Notes: a model not told the origin generated them from the sequence alone. A stretch of DNA of 16,596 bases from Planctomycetota bacterium (GCA_016208805.1 JACQXL010000196.1:1-16596), one strand, 5' to 3'; counted from the first letter of the stretch, positions 5,473-13,332 are shown. A program made the numbers and translations.

Positions 5473-6915
5473 ATGGAATTGGTAAAGATTACCGATTATC
5501 TCTGGGAGATACCGCAGTCGGCCAAGGATGGTATGCTCGTGCCGGGGCGGATATATACCAGCGAGCAACTGCTCAAATCAGTCGGCCAGGACAAGAGCCC
5601 GGAACAGGTGATGAACGTGGCCTGCCTGCCCGGTATCGTCAAGTATTCGCTGGCCATGCCGGATATCCACTGGGGCTACGGGTTTCCCATCGGCGGCGTG
5701 GCCGCCTTCCGCATTGAAGATGGTATCATCTCGCCGGGCGGCGTGGGCTACGATATCAACTGCGGCGTCCGGCTGATGCGCACCAACCTGACACTGGATG
5801 AGGTCAGGCCGCACCTGACCAAAGTCATCAGCGCGCTTTATAATGCCATCCCGTCTGGAGTCGGCTCTGCCGGCGCCATCGCCAAACTTTCTAGCGCGGA
5901 CGAGGAGCGGCTGTTGGTAGAAGGCGCATCCTGGGCCGTTAAGAAGGGCTACGGCACCAAGCAGGACCTGTTGCATACCGAAGACGGCGGTTGCCTGCCC
6001 GGGGCCGACCCGGCCAAGGTCAGTCCTGAGGCCATCAAGCGCGGTCTGCCCCAAGTCGGCACCCTCGGCTCAGGCAACCATTTCATTGAGGTCTGCTATG
6101 TGGAAACGGTTTACCGGCCGGATATCGCGTCTAAATTCGGGTTACGGCAGAATACGGTCTGCCTCCAGATTCATTCCGGCTCGCGCGGATTGGGCTACCA
6201 GGTCTGCGACGATTATATCCACAAACTCTTGCGCGCATCCGAGCGGTATGGTATAAAACTGGCCGACCGACAGTTGGCCTGCGCGCCGGTTGGTTCGGAC
6301 GAGGGCCGGGACTATCTGGCCGCGATGAACTGCGCGGCCAATTATGCCTGGGTCAACCGCCAGGTGATGATGCACATCGCCCGCGAGACCTTTGCCGGAG
6401 TGATGGGGATGCCTCTATCCGAATTGGGGATGGAACTGGTTTACGATGTCTGCCACAACATCGCCAAGATAGAGGAGCATACGGTTGACGGCAAGAAAGT
6501 GAAGGTGTGCGTGCACCGCAAGGGCGCGACGCGGGCGTTTCCGGCGGGCCATCCGGCCCTGCCGGCCGACTATAAAGAAACCGGACAGCCGGTGCTGGTG
6601 CCGGGCGATATGGGCCGGAACTCGTTCGTGTGCGTGGGGACGGAGCGGGCGATGGCGGAGACATTCGGGAGCGCGGCGCACGGGGCCGGACGGGTCGCCT
6701 CCAGGTCGCAGATGATTAAGTCATCGCGCGGCCGGAACCTGTTCAAGGAGATGGAGGCGCGCGGCGTGCTGGTGATGGCCAAATCGCGCGACGGGCTGGC
6801 CGAAGAGATGCCCGATGCCTACAAGGACGTCAATAACGTGGTGGATGTGATGGAGCAGGCCGGGATTACGAAAATGGTGGTCCGGCTTAAACCGATTGGC
6901 GTGATAAAAGGGTAA
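5473..6915 (+). CDS. rtcB: RtcB RNA ligase (3'-phosphate, GTP-dependent)
   Basis: RtcB joins RNA 2',3'-cyclic phosphate or 3'-phosphate ends to 5'-OH ends through a guanylylated histidine and Mn2+, serving RNA repair or tRNA splicing. At 480 residues it matches the long archaeal-type form (about 481). Metal and catalytic positions line up with that numbering: D94 and C97 in GGVGYDINCGVR, H203 in GSGNHFIEV, H234 in IHSGSRGLG, H328 in VCHNIAKIEEH, and H403 in SAAHGAGR as the guanylylation site. HRKGATRAFPAG (348-359) is also typical. The upstream archease is its known partner. There is no Shine-Dalgarno before ATG 5473, because a dispersed repeat abuts the start; translation may be coupled or leaderless-like. 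No rtcA or CARF-type RtcR is nearby. Confidence 0.97.
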   Translation: MELVKITDYLWEIPQSAKDGMLVPGRIYTSEQLLKSVGQDKSPEQVMNVACLPGIVKYSLAMPDIHWGYGFPIGGVAAFRIEDGIISPGGVGYDINCGVRLMRTNLTLDEVRPHLTKVISALYNAIPSGVGSAGAIAKLSSADEERLLVEGASWAVKKGYGTKQDLLHTEDGGCLPGADPAKVSPEAIKRGLPQVGTLGSGNHFIEVCYVETVYRPDIASKFGLRQNTVCLQIHSGSRGLGYQVCDDYIHKLLRASERYGIKLADRQLACAPVGSDEGRDYLAAMNCAANYAWVNRQVMMHIARETFAGVMGMPLSELGMELVYDVCHNIAKIEEHTVDGKKVKVCVHRKGATRAFPAGHPALPADYKETGQPVLVPGDMGRNSFVCVGTERAMAETFGSAAHGAGRVASRSQMIKSSRGRNLFKEMEARGVLVMAKSRDGLAEEMPDAYKDVNNVVDVMEQAGITKMVVRLKPIGVIKG

Positions 6916-6996
6916 CAACGGATTACGCGGATTACACAGAAGGGCGCGGATTATTAATATCGGCGTTTATCTGTGCGCATCTGTGGCTACAGATTT
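6916..6996. repeat. Dispersed GGATTACGCGGATTA/CACAGA repeat
   Basis: The 81-bp gap between rtcB and the DUF502 gene starts with GGATTACGCGGATTACACAG and ends with TCTGTGCGCATCTGTGGC, so CACAGA and TCTGTG arms face each other. The same CACAGAT vocabulary reappears at the M16 gene junction (9281-9310). I see no promoter or terminator in it. Confidence 0.5.
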
Positions 6997-7662
6997 ATGG
7001 CTGAAGAAAAGAAGAAACAGAAGGTATTCATCAGGGGCATCATCATTTTACTGCCTACCCTAATAACGGTGTTCCTGCTATTGCTTGCCTTTAACTTCCT
7101 GAATAATAATATCGCCAAGCCGCTGGGCGGATTGATTATCTCCATCATCAACCTGATTTCGCCGCTGATACCCAAAGATAATGCTTTATGGAAGACGGTC
7201 ATAGGTTTCCCGATTTTTATTATTATTATCTACATGGTCGGCGTGTTTACGGCCACGCTGGTAGGCAAACACCTCTTTAAGGACGTTGAGGGCTGGATAA
7301 TGAACCGCTTCCCGCTGGTAAAGGAAGTTTATCCCTACGCCAAGCAGTTCATAGACACGTTTATTTCAACGGATAAGAAAACCGAGTTCAAGGCGGTGGT
7401 GGCGTTCCAGTATCCGCGGCCGGGAGTTTATGCGGTCGGGTTCGTCACGGCGGACGGGCTGAAAGACCTGCGCGAGCATACGGGCAAGAAGATTATCACG
7501 GTGTTTCTGCCCACCTCGCCGGCGCCGTTCACCGGATTTACGCTCTTTATGCCGGCCGACGAGGTGGTCCACCTGAATATGACCATAGACGAGGCCATCC
7601 GGATTATTATGTCCGGCGGCGTGCTGGTGCCGCCGCACCAGATGACGGAAAAACATGAGTAA
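6997..7662 (+). CDS. DUF502 family membrane protein
   Basis: A 221-residue protein of the DUF502 family, whose biochemical role is not established. A charged N-terminus (MAEEKKKQK) precedes transmembrane helix 1 (about 12-34, GIIILLPTLITVFLLLLAFN) and helix 2 (about 68-90, IGFPIFIIIIYMVGVFTATLVG). A cytoplasmic-type domain follows with RFPLVKEVYPYAKQFIDTF and the family-typical FLPTSPAPFTGF near 168-179, ending at VLVPPHQM. ATG 6997 is preferred; a GTG at 6973 would add eight residues encoded by the CTGTGG repeat. No Shine-Dalgarno is visible. The last 8 bp overlap the M16 gene, so the two are probably translated together. Confidence 0.88.
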   Translation: MAEEKKKQKVFIRGIIILLPTLITVFLLLLAFNFLNNNIAKPLGGLIISIINLISPLIPKDNALWKTVIGFPIFIIIIYMVGVFTATLVGKHLFKDVEGWIMNRFPLVKEVYPYAKQFIDTFISTDKKTEFKAVVAFQYPRPGVYAVGFVTADGLKDLREHTGKKIITVFLPTSPAPFTGFTLFMPADEVVHLNMTIDEAIRIIMSGGVLVPPHQMTEKHE

Positions 7663-9310
7663 ATTCCAAATCCTAAATCCTAAATCACAAATAAATTCCA
7701 AACACCGAAATTCCAAACCATTTGGGACATTTGCTCATTGGAATTTTGGTATTGTTTGGAACTTAGTGCTTGTGATTTGGTGCTTGGCAGTTGGAGTTTG
7801 GTGCTTGGGATTTGGGATTTCAGGTTTATACGCCGATGAGACCGGGCTGGCACAACTTGATGTCAAGGAATACAACCTGGCCAACGGGATGAAGGTGCTG
7901 GTGCTGGAGCGGCATACGGCGCCGACTGTGGCCTGTTACCTTTATTTTCGGGTCGGCTCTGTCAACGAGCAACTCGGACAGACCGGCATTTCGCACCTCC
8001 TGGAGCATATGCTGTCCAAGGGCACCCAGACCATCGGCACCGTTAACTACGCGCGGGAAAAGGAAATCCTGGACCAGATAGACGTTAAAAAGGAGCGGCT
8101 GGCCTACCTGACGGCGCATAAGAAAGGGTCAACGCCCGACGTGGATGACCAGGAGATTAAGGGGCTGGAGCAGGAATTGAAATCGTTATCAGAAGCAGTA
8201 GCAACCTACTGGATTCCCAAGGAATACGACCATCTTTATATCCGCAACGGCGCGGTCAACCTCAATGCCGCCACCAACCAGCACACCACCTATTATTACT
8301 GCAGTCTGCCGGCCAATAAACTGGAACTGTGGTGCTGGCTGGAATCGGACCATCTGATGAACCCGGTGATGCGCGGATTTTACGAGGAGCGGGACACGGT
8401 GCTGGAGGAGCGGCATATGCGCAGCGAGGTTGACCCGGGCGGCGTGCTCTGGGAGGAATTTGAGTCTATGTTTTACAAGGCGTATCCGCTGAGGCGGCCG
8501 ATTATCGGCTGGCGCTCGGATGTGAGCGCGCTCAGGCGCAAGGACGTGGATGATTATTTCCGGAAATATTATGCGCCCAACAACGCGGTGGCGGTGATAG
8601 TGGGCGATGTCAAGGCCGAGCAGGTGTTCCTGCTGATGAAGCGCTATTTTGAGCCGATTGAACGCGGGGTACCGGTCGCGCCCATCGTCACCCGCGAGCC
8701 GGAACAGTTGGGCGAGCGGCGGGTCACGGTAGAATTTGAGGCCGAGCCGCGGCTGATGATCGGCTATAAGGGCGCCACCATCGGCGCGCCGGAGGATTAT
8801 ACTATGGATATCATCAGCGCCATCCTGACCGTGGGACGGACCTCGCGGCTGTACCGGGAACTGGTGACGGATAAGAAACTGTGCCTGGATATAGATACCT
8901 CCAACAGCGCCGGCGTGCCGGGACAGGGCGAGGGCATCGGCTGTTTCCTGTTTTACGCCGTGCCGGCACAGAGCATCAATCCGGCCGAGATAGAGCCGCA
9001 CGTCTATGCGGCGCTGGAACGGCTCAAGACCGAACCGGTGACGGATGAGGAACTGAACCGGGCCAAGAATTACCTGGCCGCGGCGTTTGTCCGTGGGATG
9101 GATTCCAACGACGGGATGGCCCAGACGCTGGGCTATAACGAGATGCTTTGCGGCTGGCGCTATATCCTGGACTGGCTGTCCAGATGCCAGGCCGTGACCA
9201 AGGACGATATCAGGAACACGGCGGCGAAATATTTTATCGGGCAGAAACGGACCGTGGCGACGATGGTAAGGAAACCGGAACCACAGATAAACACAGATGA
9301 ACACAGATAA
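7655..9310 (+). CDS. M16 family zinc peptidase, catalytic subunit
   Basis: A 551-residue M16 (pitrilysin/processing-peptidase-like) metallopeptidase. The inverted zinc motif HLLEH has H114, E117 and H118; the third ligand is probably E245 in FYEERDTVLEE. A charged helical insert (about 133-185) separates them, longer than in classic M16B enzymes. The C-terminal M16 domain (about 265-540) has GRTSRLYRELVTDK. Residues 25-60 are a hydrophobic tract ending LYA before DETG, a likely signal peptide, so it should act in the cell envelope. That tract is encoded by a dispersed repeat (7663-7832), which makes the true start uncertain. The following gene is an M16 paralogue with a dead zinc site, so a heterodimer like the mitochondrial processing peptidase is plausible. 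Substrate unknown. Confidence 0.93.
   Translation: MSKFQILNPKSQINSKHRNSKPFGTFAHWNFGIVWNLVLVIWCLAVGVWCLGFGISGLYADETGLAQLDVKEYNLANGMKVLVLERHTAPTVACYLYFRVGSVNEQLGQTGISHLLEHMLSKGTQTIGTVNYAREKEILDQIDVKKERLAYLTAHKKGSTPDVDDQEIKGLEQELKSLSEAVATYWIPKEYDHLYIRNGAVNLNAATNQHTTYYYCSLPANKLELWCWLESDHLMNPVMRGFYEERDTVLEERHMRSEVDPGGVLWEEFESMFYKAYPLRRPIIGWRSDVSALRRKDVDDYFRKYYAPNNAVAVIVGDVKAEQVFLLMKRYFEPIERGVPVAPIVTREPEQLGERRVTVEFEAEPRLMIGYKGATIGAPEDYTMDIISAILTVGRTSRLYRELVTDKKLCLDIDTSNSAGVPGQGEGIGCFLFYAVPAQSINPAEIEPHVYAALERLKTEPVTDEELNRAKNYLAAAFVRGMDSNDGMAQTLGYNEMLCGWRYILDWLSRCQAVTKDDIRNTAAKYFIGQKRTVATMVRKPEPQINTDEHR
7663..7832 (+). repeat. Dispersed repeat encoding the M16 signal peptide
   Basis: The tract consists of degenerate units such as TTCCAAATCCTAAATC, AAATTCCAAACACC, GTGCTTGTGATTTGGTGC, then TGGAGTTTGGTGCTTGG and GATTTGGGATTT. 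It is much more AT-rich than the flanking codons and has an unusual peptide (FQILNPKSQINSK, WNFGIVWNLVLVIWCLAVGVW). I recall closely similar repeat-encoded peptides from unrelated proteins in repeat-rich environmental genomes. It stops exactly where the conserved M16 protein begins. Confidence 0.6.
9281..9310 (+). repeat. 10-bp tandem repeat at the M16 gene junction
   Basis: Three contiguous 10-mers, CCACAGATAA, ACACAGATGA and ACACAGATAA. The middle unit supplies the ATG of the second M16 gene (9297) and the last unit the TAA of the first (9308-9310), giving a 14-bp overlap. Confidence 0.85.
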
Positions 9311-10868
9311 CTCCAAACATCTATCACTTGTCCCTTGGCTCCTCTGCCTTACCGCCTGCATTTTACTGCTGGCATCCTGCGAAAAGGTAGTTGTCAAGCA
9401 TCGGCCGTTGCCCGAGCGGGTGACGGATAACAAAATTGCCATCCAGCGCGTGGCGCATCCGGACCAACTCACCTTTCCACCGTTAGAGGTAGTGATTCCC
9501 CAGCCGGAGCGTTACCAACTCAAGAACGGCATCACGGTCTATCTGCTGGAGAACCGGGAGTTGCCGCTGGTGGATGTGAGCGTGTTGGTGCACAGCGGTT
9601 CCATTTACGAGCCGATTAGCAAGAGCGGGTTGGCTAACCTAACGGCCACGCTGATGCGCACGGGCGGCACGGCCAAATATCCGCCACAGGAACTGGATAA
9701 AGTATTGGAGTTCAAGTCAATGCGGTTGTCCGTTTCGGCTGATTACGAGGAAATCAAGGCGGAGTTATCGGTCCTGAGCCGTGATACCCAAGAGGGGCTG
9801 GAAATTCTGGGCGAGGTGCTCTTTGCGCCGGCCTTCAACGAAGAGAAACTGGCGGATGCGAAGAAGCGGCAGACGGCGATGCTCAATCGCGAGAACGACG
9901 AACCCGGCGCCATCGCCAGCCGCCGGTTCCGGCAACTGCTTTACCCGGAACATCCCTACGGCGAACGGGTGACGGGCAACAGCGAAACCGTGCCGACTAT
10001 CAGCCGGGTGGATATAATTGAGTTCCACAGTAATTATTTCAGGCCGGAGCAGATGATGCTGGCGGTTTCGGGCGACTTCCGCCGGCACGAGATGCGGGAA
10101 CTGCTGGAGAAAACGCTGGGCGGAGCAGCAAAGAGCAAAGAGCAAATAGCAAATGGCCTAAATCCGCAATCTCCAATCCGCAATCCGCAATCCCGCTTGG
10201 TCTTGATTCAGAAAGATATCCCGCAGGCGACTATTATGGTCGGCCAGCCGGGGATTCACCGCTTGAACCCGGACTATTTTACAGTGATGCTGATGAATGC
10301 TATTTTAGGTGGCGGGCCGCTCTCGCGGCTGTACCAGGATATCAGGGAAAAGAACGGGCTGGCTTACGACGTTTATTCCGGCTGGGCGATGCCCATCAGC
10401 GCGGCAATGCGGCCCGGGGACGCCAATGCGCCAACCGGACTTTTTATCATCGGCACGGAAACCCGGACCGATGCGGTTCATAAGGCGCTTGAGATTATCA
10501 TCAAACAGGTCGGGAAAATCAGGGATGAATACGTGGCCGAACAGGAACTGGCCAACACCAAGGAGTCCATCATCAACGCCTTTGTCTTCAGGTTTGAGAA
10601 ACCTCTGCGCGTGGTGGAGCAGATGATGTACCGGGAATACATCGGCCTGCCGGCGGATTACCTGCAGACCTACCGGCAGAATATCTTGAAGGCGACCAAA
10701 GACGATATCAGGCGCGCGGCCCAGAAATACCTGAGCCCGGATAATTTCACGATAGTGGTAGTGGGCGATGTGAAGAATTTCAATCCGGCGGTCAGGACGA
10801 TTCTGCCGGGCGTGACGCCGATAGAAGAAAGTAATTATGAAGCACCGTTGCCTGAACATCACCGATAA
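9297..10868 (+). CDS. M16 family protein, non-catalytic lipoprotein partner
   Basis: A 523-residue M16 homologue without the zinc site. Aligned with the upstream enzyme, the HxxEH positions are N114, A117 and T118 (SGLANLTATLM), so it should not be proteolytic. The C-terminal domain keeps GGGPLSRLYQDIREKNGLAY, the Arg/Tyr region used for substrate C-terminus binding in M16 enzymes. A type II signal peptide (WLLCLTACILLLASC) gives lipid-anchored C28, so it is an envelope lipoprotein. Residues about 277-301, between the two M16 domains, are encoded by tandem repeats. It overlaps the catalytic gene by 14 bp and cysK by 32 bp. The pairing suggests a heterodimeric peptidase whose membrane anchor is this subunit. 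Confidence 0.9.
   Translation: MNTDNSKHLSLVPWLLCLTACILLLASCEKVVVKHRPLPERVTDNKIAIQRVAHPDQLTFPPLEVVIPQPERYQLKNGITVYLLENRELPLVDVSVLVHSGSIYEPISKSGLANLTATLMRTGGTAKYPPQELDKVLEFKSMRLSVSADYEEIKAELSVLSRDTQEGLEILGEVLFAPAFNEEKLADAKKRQTAMLNRENDEPGAIASRRFRQLLYPEHPYGERVTGNSETVPTISRVDIIEFHSNYFRPEQMMLAVSGDFRRHEMRELLEKTLGGAAKSKEQIANGLNPQSPIRNPQSRLVLIQKDIPQATIMVGQPGIHRLNPDYFTVMLMNAILGGGPLSRLYQDIREKNGLAYDVYSGWAMPISAAMRPGDANAPTGLFIIGTETRTDAVHKALEIIIKQVGKIRDEYVAEQELANTKESIINAFVFRFEKPLRVVEQMMYREYIGLPADYLQTYRQNILKATKDDIRRAAQKYLSPDNFTIVVVGDVKNFNPAVRTILPGVTPIEESNYEAPLPEHHR
10127..10197 (+). repeat. In-frame tandem repeats in the M16 linker
   Basis: Four 7-bp units (AGCAAAG twice, AGCAAAT twice, 10127-10154) are followed at 10160-10197 by AATCCGCAATC-type units. 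They encode AAKSKEQIANGLNPQSPIRN and a few further residues, low-complexity sequence between the two conserved M16 domains. The 7-bp block is not a multiple of three per unit, so expansion by single units would break the frame. Confidence 0.75.
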
Positions 10869-11793
10869 CCTGCTGGAAACCATCGGGCACACGCCGCTGG
10901 TGCCGATTAACCTCAACGGCCAGGCCGGCAAGACGGCGACCATCTACGGCAAAATGGAGTTTTTCAACCCGTCCGGCAGCGTCAAGGACCGGATTGCCAA
11001 GCATATCATTGAGATGGCCGAGAAACGGGGCATCCTCAAGAAGGATTCCATTATTGTTGAGGCGACCAGCGGCAATACCGGGATTGCTTTTTCTATGGTC
11101 GGCGCAGCCAGGGGTTACAAGGTCGTCATCATTATGCCGGAGCATATGAGCAAGGAACGTATTCAGATAATGCGCGCATTCGGCGCGAAGGTGATTCTCA
11201 CACCCAAGTCCGGCGGGTTCACACTGCCGGTAGAACGCACCCGTCAGATGGCCGCGCGTAATCCGAAGGTGTTTTTGCCCTGCCAGTTCAGCAATGTGGA
11301 CAATACCGAGATACACCGGGTTACCACCGGCCGGGAGATTATCATCCAGACCAAGGGCAAGGTGGACGCCTTTGTGGCCGGCATCGGCACGGGCGGCACG
11401 ATTATGGGCGTGGCCGAGGCGCTAAAAGAGGCCGGTATCAAGGCCAGGATTATCGCAGTTGAGCCGACCGAGTCGGCAATACTTTCCGGCGAACAGGAAA
11501 TGTGCGCGCATTCCATCCAGGGCATCGGCGACGGGTTCATCCCGGAGATTGTCAATACCAAAAAGATAGACGAAGTAGTCAAGGTGAAAAGCACTGATGC
11601 GGTAAAGATGTCCAAGCGTCTGATACAGGAATTAGGGATGCCGGTGGGCATCTCGTCAGGCGCGAATTATTATGCGGCCCGCAAGGTGGCGGCCAAACTC
11701 GGACCGGGCAAGGCGGTGGTAACGATAATGGCCGACCGGATGGAACGATATTTCAGCACGGATTTGTTCCGGATTCACCGTGAACGGATGTAG
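10837..11793 (+). CDS. cysK: Cysteine synthase (O-acetylserine sulfhydrylase)
   Basis: A 318-residue PLP enzyme that forms L-cysteine from O-acetylserine and sulfide in the cytoplasm. Diagnostic parts are IGHTPLV (16-22), the PLP lysine K50 in NPSGSVKDR, the substrate loop EATSGNTG (about 75-82), the phosphate-binding GIGTGGT (about 183-189), QGIGDGFIP (about 228-236) and GISSGANYYAA (about 271-281). The ending RYFSTDLF is typical of CysK. Some positions differ from the commonest form (QFSNVDNTEIHRVTTG), and the related beta-synthase or CysM subgroup is a weaker alternative. ATG 10837 lies inside the M16 gene (32-bp overlap) with a weak purine-rich site before it, so translation is likely coupled. 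Its last 41 bp overlap the convergent sigma-54 activator gene. Confidence 0.93.
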   Translation: MKHRCLNITDNLLETIGHTPLVPINLNGQAGKTATIYGKMEFFNPSGSVKDRIAKHIIEMAEKRGILKKDSIIVEATSGNTGIAFSMVGAARGYKVVIIMPEHMSKERIQIMRAFGAKVILTPKSGGFTLPVERTRQMAARNPKVFLPCQFSNVDNTEIHRVTTGREIIIQTKGKVDAFVAGIGTGGTIMGVAEALKEAGIKARIIAVEPTESAILSGEQEMCAHSIQGIGDGFIPEIVNTKKIDEVVKVKSTDAVKMSKRLIQELGMPVGISSGANYYAARKVAAKLGPGKAVVTIMADRMERYFSTDLFRIHRERM

Positions 11794-13219
11794 GCCGGGT
11801 CGTAACATCAACGGCATCCTTAAGGTTGTCCGGAAGAACGATACCTAACTGCTTTATTTTCACACCGAGCGTGTTGCGGTGGATGCCGAGCCGTTCGGAC
11901 ACTTCTGACATCCGGTAGTTTGACTTTTCCAGAACGGCGGTGATGTATTCGCGCTCAAAGCCAGCCACGGCTTTATCCAGCGTCGCGGATACATCCCCTT
12001 CCTCCAGCCAGCAAACCCCGCCGGCCAGTTCCAGCGGCAGTTGTTTGAGCGAAAGCGTATCGCCGCCTGAAACCAGCATCAACCGCTGGATGACATTTTC
12101 CAGTTCACGGATATTGCCGGGCCAGCGATAATCCATAAACCGGCTCATTAACCGCTTGGGTATTCCGGTGATGTTCTTCTGGTATTTACGGTTGTAGACG
12201 CCCAGGAAATGTTCAACCAGAAACGGGACGTCGCTTTTGCGGTCCCGGAGCGGCGGCAGGGCAACCGGCACGATATTCAGCCGGTAATAGAGGTCTTCAC
12301 GGAATTTGCCTTCCTTGGAGAGTTGTTTGAGGTCAACGTTGGTGGCGGCCACGACGCGGACATCCAGTGAAATAAGTTTGGTGCCGCCGACCCGTTCAAT
12401 GTTTTTCTCCTGTAGGACCCGGAGTAATTTGGATTGGAGACCAAAAGGCAGGACGCTGATTTCATCCAGGAAGATGGTGCCGTGGTTGGCGAGTTCAAAT
12501 TTGCCGGGTTTCTGGCGTTCCGCGCCGGTGAAAGCGCCCTTTTCGTGGCCGAACAGTTCGCTTTCGGTGAGTTCGGCCGGAATGGCGCCGCAATTGACAG
12601 CGATAAACGGTTTGTTCTGGCGCGGGCTTTTGCGATGAATGGCACGTGCGACCAGTTCCTTACCGGTGCCGGATTCGCCGATAATCAAAGCGGTCACATC
12701 GCTGGGCGCCACCTGCTCTACCCAGTCGCTGAGCTTACGCATCAGGGGATGCCGGCCGATTATCGGGCGGTCTTTTGATGCGTCATCCATCCGGCGGTAA
12801 CAAATCTCCTGGGCGAGTTGGCCTTTTTCAAGGGCATTGCGGACCACTACCTGAATGTGTTCCACGTCAAACGGCTTGACCAGATAATCGTATGCGCCAA
12901 GTTTCATCGCCTCTATGCCGCTGGTCAAAGCAGTGTTGGCAGTGAGCATAATGCATTCCAAGGCCGGATGAGATTCTTTTATCCGCTTGAGTAAATTGAG
13001 TCCGCTGATATCGGGCAGTCCGAGGTCAATCACGGCAACCGGGATATCGTGAGTATCAAGAATCTCCAGCGCACGGTTTCCGTCAGAGGCGGTTATAAAA
13101 TTATAGTCGCCTTCAAATATCGCCTGCAGACTGGCCAGGACTCCCGGCTCGTCATCCACGGATAAAAGGCGCGGTTTTAATCCGGCATCCCTAACGGGAT
13201 TCCTCAAAGGGTCGGCCAT
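11753..13219 (-). CDS. NtrC-family sigma-54-dependent response regulator
   Basis: A 488-residue activator with receiver, AAA+ and DNA-binding domains. The receiver (about 16-130) has D22/D23, phospho-acceptor D65, T93 and K115. The AAA+ domain (about 152-390) has Walker A GESGTGKE (181-188), an intact sigma-54-contacting GAFTGA (228-233) and Walker B TIFLDE (248-253), so it should remodel sigma-54 polymerase. The C-terminal Fis-type HTH is MSEVSERLGIHRNTLGVKIK (about 440-465). ATG 13219 has AAGGAG at 13230-13225 on the minus strand. It follows the sensor kinase by 126 bp and is very likely its cognate regulator. The N-terminal 14 residues (RNPVRDAGLKP) lie outside the receiver fold and come from repeat-like DNA. 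The C-terminus overlaps cysK. The REC input rules out RtcR. Confidence 0.96.
   Translation of the reverse strand: MADPLRNPVRDAGLKPRLLSVDDEPGVLASLQAIFEGDYNFITASDGNRALEILDTHDIPVAVIDLGLPDISGLNLLKRIKESHPALECIMLTANTALTSGIEAMKLGAYDYLVKPFDVEHIQVVVRNALEKGQLAQEICYRRMDDASKDRPIIGRHPLMRKLSDWVEQVAPSDVTALIIGESGTGKELVARAIHRKSPRQNKPFIAVNCGAIPAELTESELFGHEKGAFTGAERQKPGKFELANHGTIFLDEISVLPFGLQSKLLRVLQEKNIERVGGTKLISLDVRVVAATNVDLKQLSKEGKFREDLYYRLNIVPVALPPLRDRKSDVPFLVEHFLGVYNRKYQKNITGIPKRLMSRFMDYRWPGNIRELENVIQRLMLVSGGDTLSLKQLPLELAGGVCWLEEGDVSATLDKAVAGFEREYITAVLEKSNYRMSEVSERLGIHRNTLGVKIKQLGIVLPDNLKDAVDVTTRPTSVHGESGTNPC
13187..13200. repeat. Small palindrome at the activator's 5' end
   Basis: ATCCC-TAAC-GGGAT forms a short perfect hairpin inside the first codons of the sigma-54 activator, flanked by AATCC and GGATT-like sequence. 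It encodes part of RNPVRDAGLKP. It looks like the GC-rich palindromes elsewhere in the window but is too short to assign with confidence. Confidence 0.4.
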
Positions 13220-13270
13220 AACTACTCCTTTATCCCGCTTTATTCATTCCGATACTTCGTGTCGTCATTG

Positions 13271-13332
13271 TCCCGCCAAGGCGGGATTGAAGCGGGATAA
13301 CCCGCCGTAATCCCGACACGCCGTGTCGGGAT
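13271..13332. repeat. Intergenic cluster of GC-rich palindromes
   Basis: Three hairpins in a row: TCCCGCC/GGCGGGA (13271-13286), GCGGG-ATAA-CCCGC (13292-13305), and a 10-bp stem ATCCCGACAC/GTGTCGGGAT with loop GCC (13310-13332). CCCGCCGTAATCCCGACAC (13301-13319) differs at one base from 1961-1979 inside hybrid kinase 1. The cluster lies in the kinase-to-activator transcript between the two genes, where it could affect relative expression or mRNA stability. No T-tract follows in the direction of transcription. Confidence 0.8.

Noticed and set aside
9281..10197. CRISPR-like array from the regular short repeats
   Set aside because: Units are 7-14 bp, directly tandem without unique spacers, and there are no cas genes in the window.
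11753..13219. Activator as RtcR, the sigma-54 regulator of rtcB
   Set aside because: RtcR has a CARF sensory domain; this protein has a phospho-receiver and is next to a sensor kinase. rtcB here has no sigma-54 promoter that I can find.
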